Shown here in pieces: positions 36,568 to 46,393 of a DNA stretch of 64,000 bases. A model generated the notes under the pieces. The model searched no databases and was not told where the DNA came from. It worked only from the letters and a program-made list of their open reading frames with translations. Position 1 is the stretch's first letter. Each line of letters opens with the position of its first letter. The stretch is taken from positions 62,001-126,000 of the forward strand of contig NZ_QWUA01000006.1 in NCBI RefSeq assembly GCF_003576525.1, given 5' to 3'. Origin of the DNA: Rummeliibacillus sp. POC4. Its GTDB lineage: Bacteria; Bacillota; Bacilli; Bacillales_A; Planococcaceae. The position numbers and the translations under genes were made by a program.

Positions 36568-37344
36568 TCAACGCCCTTTAAAATTAGGCTTTCTTTTTTT
36601 TGCAAATGCATCCAATGCTTCTAGACGATCTTCTGTTGGAATAGTGATTTCATATGATTTCCGTTCAATTTGAAGACCAGTTTCTAAATCTGTATTCATC
36701 CCATTTTTGATAGCAAATTTTGCTTGTTGAATGGATATCGGTCCGTTTGAAAGTATTTGATGGGCAAAATTTAAAACTTTATCTGATAATTGAGACCGGC
36801 TGAAACAATCAGTAAGTAGCCCAATTTGTGTAGCTTCTTGAGACGTTATCCTCTTTGCTGTTAAAATGAGTTCTAATGCTTTTGCTTCTCCTACTATTCT
36901 AGGAAGTCTTTGTGTGCCACCCGCTCCAGGGATAATTGCTAGACTTGTTTCGGTTAGTCCCATTTGAATATCATCAGCAGCAAAACGAAAATCACAAGCA
37001 AGAGCAAGCTCAGTTCCTCCACCAAAAGCATAACCATTTAGCATAGCGATAGTAGGTTGTGGTAATTTTTCTATAGCTGTAAATAATGCACCAATCTTAT
37101 TGAGATTTCGTTTGACGTCCCTTTCTGGTAAGTTTCTCCTCTCCTTTAAATCTGCACCCACACTAAAGGACTTATCACCTGCACCTGTGAAAATAACAAG
37201 ATATAAATCTTCATCTGTACGAATAGATTCCACAACTTCATGTAGCTCAACAAGCAAATCGTAGTTAAATGCGTTCAATGCTTCTGGTCTATTCAATGTG
37301 ATGGTCGCAATATGATTGGACTTTTCGAAAATTATACTGTTCAA
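36568..37344 (-). CDS. Enoyl-CoA hydratase
   Basis: A 258-residue crotonase with both catalytic glutamates: Glu112 in GGGTELALACD and Glu132 in GLTETSLAIIPGAGGTQRLPR. It should therefore hydrate an enoyl-CoA. The sequence resembles the YngF/LiuC and AUH type, so a role in branched-chain or methylglutaconyl-CoA breakdown is possible. The start is a TTG with AGGGGG six bases upstream. It is not clustered with other beta-oxidation genes. Confidence 0.9.
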   Translation of the reverse strand: MNSIIFEKSNHIATITLNRPEALNAFNYDLLVELHEVVESIRTDEDLYLVIFTGAGDKSFSVGADLKERRNLPERDVKRNLNKIGALFTAIEKLPQPTIAMLNGYAFGGGTELALACDFRFAADDIQMGLTETSLAIIPGAGGTQRLPRIVGEAKALELILTAKRITSQEATQIGLLTDCFSRSQLSDKVLNFAHQILSNGPISIQQAKFAIKNGMNTDLETGLQIERKSYEITIPTEDRLEALDAFAKKRKPNFKGR

Positions 37345-37608
37345 TAGTTAGCCCCCTAAATTACTTGATATAAAGTTAATCGTAGTAACTATAGCAATAT
37401 ACTCCAATATACAGTATTTTATAATTCCATTTTTTGTTGAAAGAATGAGTATTTTAGAGTATCTTTCTAGTGGGGCATTTTAGTTATCTAAGTATGAGTT
37501 GGGTGTTGATAAATCTGACTAGTTTTATAAAATAAATCATTATTAAGCACTATTTATTTGGAGAAAAATGATACAATATAGGTAAATGTGTATTGAAGGA
37601 GAAAGAAA

Positions 37609-38841
37609 ATGGAGATCTTTATTGGAAGACAACCAATCTTTAATACTAATGAACAAGTCTATTCGTATGAATTATTATATAGAAATGGAATTGAAAACAA
37701 TGCATTTCCTGATATTGATTCGGATATCGCTACGGTTGAGTTAATTATCAATTCCTTTTTATCAATTGGTTTTGAAGAATTATCAAATGGTAAACCTTGC
37801 TTTATCAATTTTACTGAAAATCTATTGATGAATGACATTATGGAACAGTTGAATCCATCACAAGTAGTTATTGAGATTCTAGAAGATGTCCCTATAACTA
37901 AAGGATTGATAAAGCGTGTAAAGGAACTGAAAGCAAAAGGTTATCGCATTGCTCTCGATGATTTTATAATGCAAGAAGATTCTAGCATTTATAACGATTT
38001 ATTTCCTTATATAGATATTATAAAAGTTGACTTTATAATATCTTCAGTAGATGAAAGAGAAAAAATTGAGAATCGTATAAAAAAGCTATTTCCTCATATC
38101 ATTTTACTGGCGGAAAAAGTCGAAACGATGGAACAATATATTGATGCGATTCAAAGAGGGTATAAATTATTTCAAGGTTATTTTTTTACTAAGCCACAGA
38201 TCATTCGTGCAAATGACATTCCCGCAAACTTATTACAATATTATCGTGTTATCGCTTTACTCCGTGTAGAAGAACCAGATATTGATGAGATTACTGAAGG
38301 TATAGAGCATGATATCGCATTATCATATAAACTTATGAAGCTGATCAATTCCTCATCTAAACGGTCAAAATTTAAAATCCGTTCCATTAAGCAAGCAATC
38401 TTACATTTAGGACTAGAAGATTTGAAAAGATGGATATACATATTAACATATCGTGAATCTCAAAAATATAATCCTAGTGGCGCATATGATGAGCTTATGA
38501 AAACTTCATTGTGTAGAGCCAAAATGTGTGAACTATTAGCGAAATATAATAACAAGAGAAATACATCCGAATACTTTTTAATTGGTATGTTCTCACTAAT
38601 TGACGCACTTTTACGTAGACCGATAAAAAGCATCTTAATGCAATTACCACTATCTGATGAAATAGTAGAAACAATATCAGGGAGTGATACATCTATGCAA
38701 CCATACCTTCAATTAACAGTTGCTGTTGAACAAATGGATTTTGAAGTCGTCAATAAAATTGCAAATGATTTAAATATAAATATAGAAGAAGTATTTGAAA
38801 GCTTTAAAGCTGCAAATAAATGGACCAATCGAATTTCCTAA
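37609..38841 (+). CDS. EAL-HDOD signalling protein (YuxH-like)
   Basis: A 410-residue protein joining an N-terminal EAL-like domain (about residues 1-200) to a C-terminal HDOD domain (about 205-395). Several EAL residues remain: ELLYR as the ExLxR motif, ALDDF, KVDF and AEKVET. The DDFGTG loop reads DDFIMQ, so phosphodiesterase activity is doubtful and binding of cyclic di-GMP is more likely. This domain pair is that of YuxH. GAAGGAG precedes the ATG. Single-gene unit. Confidence 0.87.
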   Translation: MEIFIGRQPIFNTNEQVYSYELLYRNGIENNAFPDIDSDIATVELIINSFLSIGFEELSNGKPCFINFTENLLMNDIMEQLNPSQVVIEILEDVPITKGLIKRVKELKAKGYRIALDDFIMQEDSSIYNDLFPYIDIIKVDFIISSVDEREKIENRIKKLFPHIILLAEKVETMEQYIDAIQRGYKLFQGYFFTKPQIIRANDIPANLLQYYRVIALLRVEEPDIDEITEGIEHDIALSYKLMKLINSSSKRSKFKIRSIKQAILHLGLEDLKRWIYILTYRESQKYNPSGAYDELMKTSLCRAKMCELLAKYNNKRNTSEYFLIGMFSLIDALLRRPIKSILMQLPLSDEIVETISGSDTSMQPYLQLTVAVEQMDFEVVNKIANDLNINIEEVFESFKAANKWTNRIS

Positions 38842-39146
38842 TAAAATAAAATCAATAGTGTAGTAATTCGTAGGCTGAAGTCAACTAAAAACGCCACGTC
38901 CTGTGGCAATGTTGACATAGTATGTAGTATACGTCGGGAAACCCCTACTGTATTAAATGATAAATTACTATCAAAATACTAGATTGAAGGTTTAGAATTT
39001 TATAACAATTTACAAATTGGTCTTTTGAAATAGTCTATATGGCGCAAAATGGTCACAAATTTTATGTTTTATTCAGGTTTAATTTATTATTGAATTTGGT
39101 ATACTTACTACGTAGGTTATTATTAAATTTTATAGGAGGGTCTATC
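38842..39146. other. Intergenic region with inverted-repeat element and cytochrome promoter
   Basis: About 305 bases. A nested inverted repeat (GTCAAC ... GCCAC-N5-GTGGC ... GTTGAC) lies at 38880-38916. Near the cytochrome gene TGGTATACT at 39096-39104 looks like an extended -10. No gene or known RNA family was recognised. Confidence 0.5.
38880..38916. repeat. Nested inverted repeat, possible REP-like element
   Basis: Outer arms GTCAAC/GTTGAC and inner arms GCCAC/GTGGC around the loop GTCCT. No T run follows, so it is not a standard terminator. Only one copy is in the window. Confidence 0.45.
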
Positions 39147-39530
39147 ATGCAAAAAGCTCTACTTGCATTGCTACTTGGTTCAGCTTTAGTTTTAGGTGCT
39201 TGTGGTAATAACGATAAGGATAACGCAGCATCCGAAGATACTAAAACAACTGATAACGCAGCAAATGATACAACAACAGATGAAAAAGCCACAACTACTA
39301 ATGCCGATGGTGAAAAGATTGCAAAAGAAAAATGTATTTCTTGCCACGGTAATGATTTAACAGGTGCTATGGGTCCTGATTTAACAAAAATCGGTTCTAC
39401 TTTATCTGAAAGTGAAATTAAAGATATTTTAAATAAGGGTAAAGGTCAAATGCCTGCAAAACCAGCCAATGGTCTACAAAGTGATGACGAAGTAAACGCT
39501 GTTGCTAAATGGCTTTCTGAACAAAAATAA
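39147..39530 (+). CDS. Lipoprotein cytochrome c-551 (CccB-like)
   Basis: A 127-residue small cytochrome c. A lipoprotein signal ends in LGAC (Cys19), a low-complexity Asp/Thr/Asn linker follows, and the heme site CISCH (Cys63-Cys66-His67) is followed by axial Met102 in KGQMPAKP. This is the architecture of the membrane-tethered c-551 of Bacillus, an electron donor to terminal oxidase. AGGAGGG precedes the ATG; an in-frame extension from 39039 is not supported. Confidence 0.92.
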   Translation: MQKALLALLLGSALVLGACGNNDKDNAASEDTKTTDNAANDTTTDEKATTTNADGEKIAKEKCISCHGNDLTGAMGPDLTKIGSTLSESEIKDILNKGKGQMPAKPANGLQSDDEVNAVAKWLSEQK

Positions 39531-39924
39531 TAATTTTTGGACTAGCTTTCATTGAGGGGAAAGCTAGTTTTTTTATAATTAAATTGAAAAATTCTAGACC
39601 AGGTAAGGAATGACTTACTTGGTTTTTATTTTTCCTTAAAGCAATATTTACTTAGTTATGAATTGTACACTTAAAGTACATAATGCTTTTCTACTTTTCA
39701 GGTTTTTCAAGCATCTTCATACAAAGTTTTATGCTAAAATATGTTCATGTTGTTTATCTTGCATAAAGTGCAGTCAGCCCTATACATACAGACTGAAGTG
39801 AAATGCAAGTGAAGAGTAGGAGATTTACTCCGTGTGGCCTAGATTGGTACTTAAACACAGTAGAAACAGGTTCCAAGTATGAAAATCTATTTTATCTTAT
39901 GGTTATTTGGAAGGTGGTATGAAG
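39531..39924 (+). other. hprK upstream region with structured leader
   Basis: After two terminator hairpins, an extended -10 (TGCTAAAAT, 39732-39740) starts a likely transcript of about 180 leader bases before hprK. The leader can fold: GCAT + CAGTC (39761-39775) pairs with GACTG + ATGC (39791-39806), and GAGTA pairs with TACTC (39814-39830). I matched it to no known riboswitch or T-box. Confidence 0.45.
39540..39573 (+). terminator. Terminator of the cytochrome c gene
   Basis: ACTAGCTTT / AAAGCTAGT stem followed by seven T residues. A second terminator-like hairpin (ACCAGGTAAG/CTTACTTGGT, T run) follows at 39598-39628. Confidence 0.85.
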
Positions 39925-40860
39925 ATGCCTTTGGATCAAGTTTGCACCAAAGATGTTATGGAAGTTTTAAATCTGAAGCTTATAAGCGGTGAGGAAGGAA
40001 TCGGTAGACATATTTTAACGAGTGATATTTCACGACCAGGTCTTGAGATGGCAGGTTATTTTACACATTATCCTGCTAAGCGTGTGCAACTTTTAGGAAA
40101 AACAGAATTATCCTTTTTTGAAATGTTATCTCGCGAAGTTCAATTTGATCGGATGAATAAGTTGTGTTCTCAAGAAACACCAGCAATTATTATCTCGCAT
40201 GATATGGAAGTACCTGAAGCTTTAATAGTCGCTTCAGAAGAACATCATGTACCTATTTTAACAACAAAGCTACCAACAACTCGTTTTTCAAGCCTATTGA
40301 CGAATTACCTTGAAAGTCGTTTAGCACCAACGACAGCCGTGCATGGTGTGTTAATGGATATCTATGGGATAGGTGTTTTGATAACCGGTAAAAGTGGCGT
40401 AGGGAAAAGCGAAACGGCACTAGAACTTGTTAAAAAAGGCCATAGATTAGTCGCGGATGATTGTGTAGAAATTCGTCAGGAAGGTGAAAGTACACTGATC
40501 GGTAATGCGCCACCTTTAATCGCTCATTTACTTGAAATACGAGGAATTGGTATTATTGATATTATGACATTATTTGGCGCAAGTGCTGTACGAAAACATA
40601 AACGTATCTCAATTGTTATGGATCTAGAAACATGGGATTCAGATAAAACTTATGACCGCTTGGGTTTAGATTCGGAGACGATGAAAATCATTGATACAGA
40701 GCTACCAAAGTTAACGATTCCAGTAAGACCAGGACGAAATCTATCTGTTATTATTGAAGTAGCTGCGATGAATCATCGTTTGAAAAATCTAGGCGTTAAT
40801 GCAGCAGAAGAATTTTCACGTCGCTTAGATAATGTAATTGAAGGAAATGACGAATTCTAG
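39925..40860 (+). CDS. hprK: HPr kinase/phosphorylase HprK
   Basis: A 311-residue bifunctional enzyme that phosphorylates HPr and Crh on Ser46 and reverses the reaction, the switch for carbon catabolite control. P-loop GKSGVGKS spans 155-162, His140 is conserved, and the family signature [15 protein letters not shown] is intact. ATG 39925 is seven bases after GGAAGGTGG; two earlier codons (39907 and 39919) are too close or lack a site. One of its substrates, Crh, is encoded 16 kb downstream. Confidence 0.95.
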   Translation: MPLDQVCTKDVMEVLNLKLISGEEGIGRHILTSDISRPGLEMAGYFTHYPAKRVQLLGKTELSFFEMLSREVQFDRMNKLCSQETPAIIISHDMEVPEALIVASEEHHVPILTTKLPTTRFSSLLTNYLESRLAPTTAVHGVLMDIYGIGVLITGKSGVGKSETALELVKKGHRLVADDCVEIRQEGESTLIGNAPPLIAHLLEIRGIGIIDIMTLFGASAVRKHKRISIVMDLETWDSDKTYDRLGLDSETMKIIDTELPKLTIPVRPGRNLSVIIEVAAMNHRLKNLGVNAAEEFSRRLDNVIEGNDEF

Positions 40861-40900
40861 TAGAAGAATTTAAAGATGATAGTAGTGAAGGGAGCTTACT

Positions 40901-41710
40901 ATGGATTCAATTTTAATGGCAATAGACCCAGTAGCATTAAAACTTGGACCAATAACGGTTCGTTGGTATGGAATAATCATTGCTTGTGGGATTATTATTG
41001 CTTATTTTATAGGTCAAAGAGAAATGGTGAAAAGAGGTTTTGGTGAAGACCTATTAAAAGATTTACTTATTTGGGCGGTACCTATTTCCATTCTTTGTGC
41101 CAGAATTTATTATGTTACATTTGAATGGCCATATTATGCGGCACATCCAGGTGAAATTATTCAAATTTGGCATGGTGGTATTGCCATACATGGTGCGCTT
41201 ATAGGAGCGTTTGTGACAGCGATTATTTTCGCTAAAAAAAGAGGAATCAGTTTTTGGAAATTAGCCGATGTTCTAGCGCCATCGATCATTATTGGACAAA
41301 TTGTTGGCCGTTGGGGAAATTTCATGAACCAAGAAGCTTATGGCAGTATAGTTGAACGTTCGTTTTTAGAAAGTTTACATCTGCCTAATTGGATCATTGA
41401 ACAAATGAATGTTCAAGGTTTCTATCATCATCCAACATTTTTATACGAATCCTTTTGGAATTTAGTTGGTTTACTAATACTTTTATTACTTCGAAAAATA
41501 AACTTACGCCGAGGAGAAATCTTCTTAACTTATATTATTTGGTACTCATTTGGTCGATTCTTCATCGAAGGATTACGTACCGATAGCTTATTGATTGGTA
41601 ATTTACGTATGGCGCAAATTGTATCACTAGTTGGACTTGTTGTAGGTGTTGCTTTAATCATCTACCGTAGACTTAAAATAAAACCAATAGTTCATTATAA
41701 GGATGAATAG
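40901..41710 (+). CDS. lgt: Prolipoprotein diacylglyceryl transferase Lgt
   Basis: A 269-residue membrane enzyme that transfers diacylglycerol from phosphatidylglycerol to the lipobox cysteine of prolipoproteins. Seven helices and the Lgt signature [13 protein letters not shown] are visible. It would act on PrsA, the cytochrome and the other lipoproteins in this window. GAAGGGAG precedes the ATG. It is 40 bases after hprK, as in related genomes. Confidence 0.96.
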   Translation: MDSILMAIDPVALKLGPITVRWYGIIIACGIIIAYFIGQREMVKRGFGEDLLKDLLIWAVPISILCARIYYVTFEWPYYAAHPGEIIQIWHGGIAIHGALIGAFVTAIIFAKKRGISFWKLADVLAPSIIIGQIVGRWGNFMNQEAYGSIVERSFLESLHLPNWIIEQMNVQGFYHHPTFLYESFWNLVGLLILLLLRKINLRRGEIFLTYIIWYSFGRFFIEGLRTDSLLIGNLRMAQIVSLVGLVVGVALIIYRRLKIKPIVHYKDE

Positions 41711-42015
41711 GGTGTTTTTTCACATAGAGTTTTGCATGGGATTTTTGATGAATGATCTTTTTTATACATTACATTATTAGGAAACTCCCTTTTCAGTATT
41801 TTTCATAAAAAAGGATATAAAACTATACGCCGATATTACTTTGGTTAAAGAATAGATACCTGTTAAACGGTATTTAGATGCCATTGTAATACGGCGATTC
41901 TTTTAATATTGGGAAATTCTTTAATCTATTAACGTGGTAAAATTGAACAAGATGATAAACTGTTTTTATTATTTAAACAAAACTGTCATACAGGAAGTAA
42001 AGGAGCAATTTTAGA
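41711..42015. other. Intergenic region, lgt to ppaX
   Basis: About 305 bases, AT-rich. TGGTAAAAT at 41935-41943 is a plausible extended -10 for ppaX. No terminator-quality hairpin, gene or known RNA was seen, so lgt-ppaX read-through remains possible. Confidence 0.4.
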
Positions 42016-42675
42016 ATGACAACAAATAAATTTAAAGGGTTGCTATTTGACTTTGATGGCACACTTCTAGATACAAACGAATTAATAATTCAAACATTTT
42101 TGCATGTACTTGAACCTGAATTTCCTGGGAAATTTACAAAGGACGACATGGTTCCATTTATAGGACCTTCTTTAATTGAATCATTTTCGACAATTGATGC
42201 TTCAAAAGCTGAGGAATGGGTAAATCAATATCGTGTGTGGAACAGTGAACATCATGATGAACTAGCTAAAGAATTTGAAGGAGTTAAGTCCACTTTACAA
42301 GAACTAAAAAACAAGGGTATTCGATTAGCAATTGTTTCAACAAAACGATACGATTCGTTGATCAAAGGTATTCGTCTACTAGATATTGAAGATTTAGTAG
42401 AAGTTATTATTAGTATGGATGATGTAAAAAATGTTAAACCTGATCCAGAACCTATCCTTTTAGCCCTTGAGAAAATGCATTTAAAAAAAGAAGACGTAAT
42501 TATGATAGGGGATAATTCTCACGATATATTAGGAGGAAAGAACGCAGGCGTAAAAACAGCTGGAGTTGCTTGGTCTTTAAAAGGAGAAGATTTTTTAATG
42601 CAATTTAAACCTGATTATATGCTGCATGATATGAAAGATTTATTGACTATAGTAGAGGAGCATGCAAATGCGTAG
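42016..42675 (+). CDS. ppaX: Pyrophosphatase PpaX
   Basis: A 219-residue HAD hydrolase. Motif I DFDGTLLDT (nucleophile and acid/base aspartates), motif II STK, and motif IV MIGDNSHDI are present. In B. subtilis PpaX hydrolyses the pyrophosphate released when HprK dephosphorylates HPr-Ser46-P, and gene order hprK-lgt-ppaX is the same. AAAGGAG precedes the ATG. Its end overlaps the acetyltransferase gene by eight bases. Confidence 0.93.
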   Translation: MTTNKFKGLLFDFDGTLLDTNELIIQTFLHVLEPEFPGKFTKDDMVPFIGPSLIESFSTIDASKAEEWVNQYRVWNSEHHDELAKEFEGVKSTLQELKNKGIRLAIVSTKRYDSLIKGIRLLDIEDLVEVIISMDDVKNVKPDPEPILLALEKMHLKKEDVIMIGDNSHDILGGKNAGVKTAGVAWSLKGEDFLMQFKPDYMLHDMKDLLTIVEEHANA

Positions 42676-43192
42676 AACAGAAAGATATTCTGTATCCGGT
42701 TCAACATCACTTTGGCAAATTTATAAAACTGTTTCTTTCTGGAAAGTCGTGAAATGTTTTGTGGTTATAGAAATAGCTCGATATACGCCTTTTCTCTCTG
42801 TGAAGAATTGGCTTTATCGTACATTTTTAAAGATGAAAGTTGGGGAGAAAACATCTTTTGCATTGAAAGTAACCCCGGATACGATGTTTCCAGAACGGAT
42901 TAAAGTAGGGAAAGACACAATTATCGGTTTTAATACAACCATACTTGCACACGAATATTTAGTAAATGAGTATCGATTGGGCGATGTAGTTATAGGAGAT
43001 CGGGTAATGATTGGTGCCAATTCAACGATTTTACCTGGGGTTGAAATTGGGGATGATGCGATTATTTCTGCTATGACATTAGTGAACAAGGATGTTCCGG
43101 CTGGTGCATTCGCTGGTGGCAATCCGATGAAGATCATTTATACAAAAGAGGAGATGGCTAAAAAAAATTCAGTTAATTCTAAAGAATTGTAA
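42668..43192 (+). CDS. yvoF: Hexapeptide-repeat acetyltransferase YvoF
   Basis: A 174-residue left-handed beta-helix acyltransferase with hexapeptide repeats such as IGDRVMIGANSTILPGVEIGDDA near residues 110-140. The acceptor substrate is unknown. ATG 42668 is seven bases after AGAGGAG; ATG 42662 is too close. The gene is coupled to ppaX and precedes the his operon, as in B. subtilis. Confidence 0.87.
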   Translation: MRRTERYSVSGSTSLWQIYKTVSFWKVVKCFVVIEIARYTPFLSVKNWLYRTFLKMKVGEKTSFALKVTPDTMFPERIKVGKDTIIGFNTTILAHEYLVNEYRLGDVVIGDRVMIGANSTILPGVEIGDDAIISAMTLVNKDVPAGAFAGGNPMKIIYTKEEMAKKNSVNSKEL

Positions 43193-43218
43193 GATACAAA
43201 TAAATTTACTTAGAATTA

Positions 43219-43247
43219 TTGACTTAAAGTGTTTATTATTATAAAAT
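43219..43247 (+). promoter_or_regulatory. SigA promoter of the his operon
   Basis: TTGACT (43219-43224) and TAAAAT (43242-43247) are 17 bases apart. The leader of about 60 bases holds only a small CACT-CT-AGTG hairpin; no T-box signature is visible. Confidence 0.7.
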
Positions 43248-43311
43248 ACTTTCATACATCATCACTCTAACACTCTAGTGAACTAAAGTATATAGATTAG
43301 GAAGTGTCATA

Positions 43312-44481
43312 ATGTCTCCAATTCGAAAATTTGAAAAACCATTAGGAATGCGCGATACATTTCCAAAGATATTTGCAAAGAAAGAAGTAATTCGACAAAC
43401 AGGTATGGAGTTTCTACGTTTAAGAGGTTTTGATTTTATTCAAACACCTACACTCGAATATTACGATACAGTGGGTAAAGCTTCTGCTATAGTTGATTCT
43501 TCGCTTTTTAAATTAGTGGATAGTCAAGGAAATACATTAGTTCTTCGACCAGATATGACGACACCTATAGCGCGTGTCGCTACTTCAAAATTATTAAAAG
43601 AAAAAATACCACTACGCCTAGCTTATTTTGCGAATGTTTTTCGTGCGCAGCAACTTGAAGGTGGTCGACCAGCAGAATTTGAACAAATGGGAATCGAAAT
43701 CATTGGAGATTCTTCAGTGTATGCAGATGCAGAAGCTATTTTAACAGCAATACGTTTATTAAAAACATTGGGTATTGAAGATTTTAAAATTACAATTGGA
43801 AATGCTGGAATCTTAGAGGCAATTATTAAAAAGAACGTCCAAGATCAACAACAATTTGAGGAACTACATAACTTATTAGTACAAAAAAATATCGTTGGAT
43901 TTGAGGAAGCTGTTATTTCGTATAATTTAGCGATTGAAAAAGAGCAAACTTTGTTATCCTTTGTGGAAGATGCAACGGAGATGAAAAGTATTCGAGAAAT
44001 TGCAAAATATCTATATGAAAAAGATGCATTTATCTATATGGAACAACTAGCATCTATTTTAGAGATTGCAGACGCTACATCTTACATTGCGTTCGACTTT
44101 ACATTAGCAAGTCATATGAATTATTACACAGGGATGTTATTTGAAGTATTTGCAACTGGTTCAGGTTTTCCAATTGGAAATGGTGGACGATATGACGGAT
44201 TACTTGATGAATTTGGTATTGAAGTTGGCGCCATTGGTTTTGGCTTTCGAATTGACCATCTATTAGAAGTTATTCCACAACAATCAGAAACAAATGATGA
44301 AGTTCTGGTACTATTTGTAGCACCACAGTTAGCAGAAGCGCTTGAAACTGCCGAAAAACTTCGAGCACAAGGAAAACGTACTACGTTACAATCGATGGAA
44401 GGTTTAGATAATTTAGCAGCATTTGAAAAACACTTCGCAGAAATTGTACGAATTGGACAAGGAGGTAACGTTCATGAATGA
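43312..44481 (+). CDS. hisZ: ATP phosphoribosyltransferase regulatory subunit HisZ
   Basis: A 389-residue paralogue of histidyl-tRNA synthetase without tRNA-charging activity. Motif-2-like [21 protein letters not shown] and the glycine-rich [14 protein letters not shown] are present, and the anticodon-binding domain is shortened. It activates the short-form HisG encoded next. AGGAAGTG precedes the ATG. First gene of the operon. Confidence 0.95.
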   Translation: MSPIRKFEKPLGMRDTFPKIFAKKEVIRQTGMEFLRLRGFDFIQTPTLEYYDTVGKASAIVDSSLFKLVDSQGNTLVLRPDMTTPIARVATSKLLKEKIPLRLAYFANVFRAQQLEGGRPAEFEQMGIEIIGDSSVYADAEAILTAIRLLKTLGIEDFKITIGNAGILEAIIKKNVQDQQQFEELHNLLVQKNIVGFEEAVISYNLAIEKEQTLLSFVEDATEMKSIREIAKYLYEKDAFIYMEQLASILEIADATSYIAFDFTLASHMNYYTGMLFEVFATGSGFPIGNGGRYDGLLDEFGIEVGAIGFGFRIDHLLEVIPQQSETNDEVLVLFVAPQLAEALETAEKLRAQGKRTTLQSMEGLDNLAAFEKHFAEIVRIGQGGNVHE

Positions 44482-45097
44482 GTTAACGATTGCCATGCCA
44501 AAAGGTCGTATTTTCGAAGAAGCTTATGAGATGTTAATCGAGGCAGGCTTCGAATTGCCAGAAAATGTTGAAATGTCACGCAAATTAATGATTGAAATCC
44601 CACAAGAAAAGATTCGATTCATTTTAGCTAAACCGATGGATGTCCCTACTTATGTTGAACATGGTGTAGCTGATATCGGCATTGCTGGTAAAGATGTTTT
44701 ACTTGAACAAAGACGCGAAGTTCATGAATTACTTGATTTAAATATTAGTAAATGTCATATAGCTTCTGCTGGATTGCCAAATACAACTTTGAACGAAATA
44801 GCTCCTCGTATTGCAACAAAATATCCAACAGTTGCTTCAGATTATTATCGTGAAAAAGGGGAACAGGTAGAAATTATTGGACTGAACGGTTCAATCGAAT
44901 TGGCACCAATGATTGGGCTAGCGGATCGTATCGTTGATATTGTCTCTACTGGTCAAACATTAAAGGAAAATGGTCTTGTAGAATATGAATTTATCACAGA
45001 TGTGTCATCAAGACTTATTGCTAATCCTGCAAGTTATCGGATGAAAAGTGAACGTATTTTAGATTTAGTAAAACGCCTTAAAAAATGTGTGAAATGA
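44474..45097 (+). CDS. hisG: ATP phosphoribosyltransferase HisG (short form)
   Basis: A 207-residue catalytic subunit of the first, feedback-regulated step of histidine synthesis. It lacks the C-terminal regulatory ACT-like domain, as expected where HisZ exists. [17 protein letters not shown] is the phosphoribosyl-pyrophosphate region. AAGGAGGT precedes the ATG at 44474, which overlaps hisZ by eight bases. Confidence 0.95.
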   Translation: MNELTIAMPKGRIFEEAYEMLIEAGFELPENVEMSRKLMIEIPQEKIRFILAKPMDVPTYVEHGVADIGIAGKDVLLEQRREVHELLDLNISKCHIASAGLPNTTLNEIAPRIATKYPTVASDYYREKGEQVEIIGLNGSIELAPMIGLADRIVDIVSTGQTLKENGLVEYEFITDVSSRLIANPASYRMKSERILDLVKRLKKCVK

Positions 45098-45111
45098 GAG
45101 AAGGATTTGCG

Positions 45112-46392
45112 ATGAAGATTAAAGTGTTAACAGATGAAATTTCCTTAAAAAGACCTTTGGAAGGTGGCAATGAGGAACAGCTTAAAACAGTTCGCCAAGT
45201 GCTTGCTGATGTTCGAGAAAAAGGCGATGAAGCTGTAAAAGCTTATAGTCGGAAATGGGATGGTTATGCGCCGGAAAACTTACGTGTAACCGAACAAGAA
45301 ATAGAAGAAGCTGTTAAATCGTTAGATCCTCAATTAGTACAAGATTTAAAAGAAGCAGCATCTAATATTCGCTTATATCACGAACAGCAAAAACGTGAAG
45401 GTTACAAACTTCAAATAGCAGATGGCTCTTGGCTAGGCCAACGTATTTTGCCAATATCTTCTGTAGGCTTATATGTTCCAGGTGGTTCTGCTGCTTATCC
45501 ATCTTCTGTTTTAATGAATGTTATTCCTGCTCAAGTTGCGGGTGTTAAGCGAATTGTATTAGCGTCACCAAGTGATAAAAGCGGTAAACTTCCGGCCGCA
45601 GTATTAACTGCAGCATCTATCTTAGGTATTGATGAGATTTATAAAATGGGTGGTGCACAAGCAATCGGGGCACTTGCTTTTGGTACAGAAACAATTCAAG
45701 GGGTAGATAAAATTACCGGACCAGGTAATATCTTCGTAGCACTTGCAAAACGTGAAGTTTTTGGTGAGGTAGCAATTGATATGATCGCAGGACCAAGTGA
45801 AATTGCGATTATTGCGGATGATTCGGCTTATCCAGATGAGATTGCCGCAGACTTACTGTCACAAGCCGAACACGATCCTATGGCATGCCCTATCCTTATT
45901 ACAACAAGTAAATTGTTAGCTGAAAATGTACAGGTACAAGTAGAAAAACAATTACAAACCCTCCCTAGAGAAGCAATTGCAAGAAAATCAGTAGAAAACT
46001 TTGGATGTATATATATTGCTGAATCGATGCAACAAGCTACAAAAGCTATCAATCAATTAGCACCTGAGCATTTAGAAATTGTAACAGAAGATGCACTGAA
46101 AGTTAGTGAAGCCATTGACAATGCTGGAGCTATTTTTATCGGACGTTATAGTTCAGAGCCAGTAGGTGACTATTTTGCTGGAACAAATCACGTGTTACCA
46201 ACAAATAGTACAGCACGTTTTGCTAGTGGATTAAATGTTGATGATTTCTTAAAGAAAACAAATGTTGTCTATTATACAGAAAAAACTTGGTCTGAAAATG
46301 CACCTAAAATTGCTCGCTTAGCAAGATTAGAAGGATTAGAAGGGCATGCGAGAGCAGTTGAGTCAAGAGGCTGGAACAAAGGAGAGGAATAA
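45112..46392 (+). CDS. hisD: Histidinol dehydrogenase HisD
   Basis: A 426-residue zinc- and NAD-dependent enzyme that converts histidinol to histidine in two oxidations. Conserved stretches include VGLYVPGGSAAYPSSVLMN, the signature around IDMIAGPSEI and LLSQAEHDPMACPIL, and APEHLEI. ATG 45112 follows GAGAAGGAT; the frame upstream is not needed. Confidence 0.96.
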   Translation: MKIKVLTDEISLKRPLEGGNEEQLKTVRQVLADVREKGDEAVKAYSRKWDGYAPENLRVTEQEIEEAVKSLDPQLVQDLKEAASNIRLYHEQQKREGYKLQIADGSWLGQRILPISSVGLYVPGGSAAYPSSVLMNVIPAQVAGVKRIVLASPSDKSGKLPAAVLTAASILGIDEIYKMGGAQAIGALAFGTETIQGVDKITGPGNIFVALAKREVFGEVAIDMIAGPSEIAIIADDSAYPDEIAADLLSQAEHDPMACPILITTSKLLAENVQVQVEKQLQTLPREAIARKSVENFGCIYIAESMQQATKAINQLAPEHLEIVTEDALKVSEAIDNAGAIFIGRYSSEPVGDYFAGTNHVLPTNSTARFASGLNVDDFLKKTNVVYYTEKTWSENAPKIARLARLEGLEGHARAVESRGWNKGEE

Positions 46393-46393
46393 T

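Noticed and set aside
39039-39146. N-terminal extension of the cytochrome c gene
   Set aside because: It would bury the lipoprotein signal; the strong AGGAGGG site points to ATG 39147.
39879-39992. 37-codon frame beginning before hprK
   Set aside because: Weak binding site and overlap with hprK in another frame; no sign of conservation can be seen here.
43248-43311. T-box riboswitch for the his operon
   Set aside because: Leader too short and no AGGGTGGNACCGCG-like antiterminator sequence.
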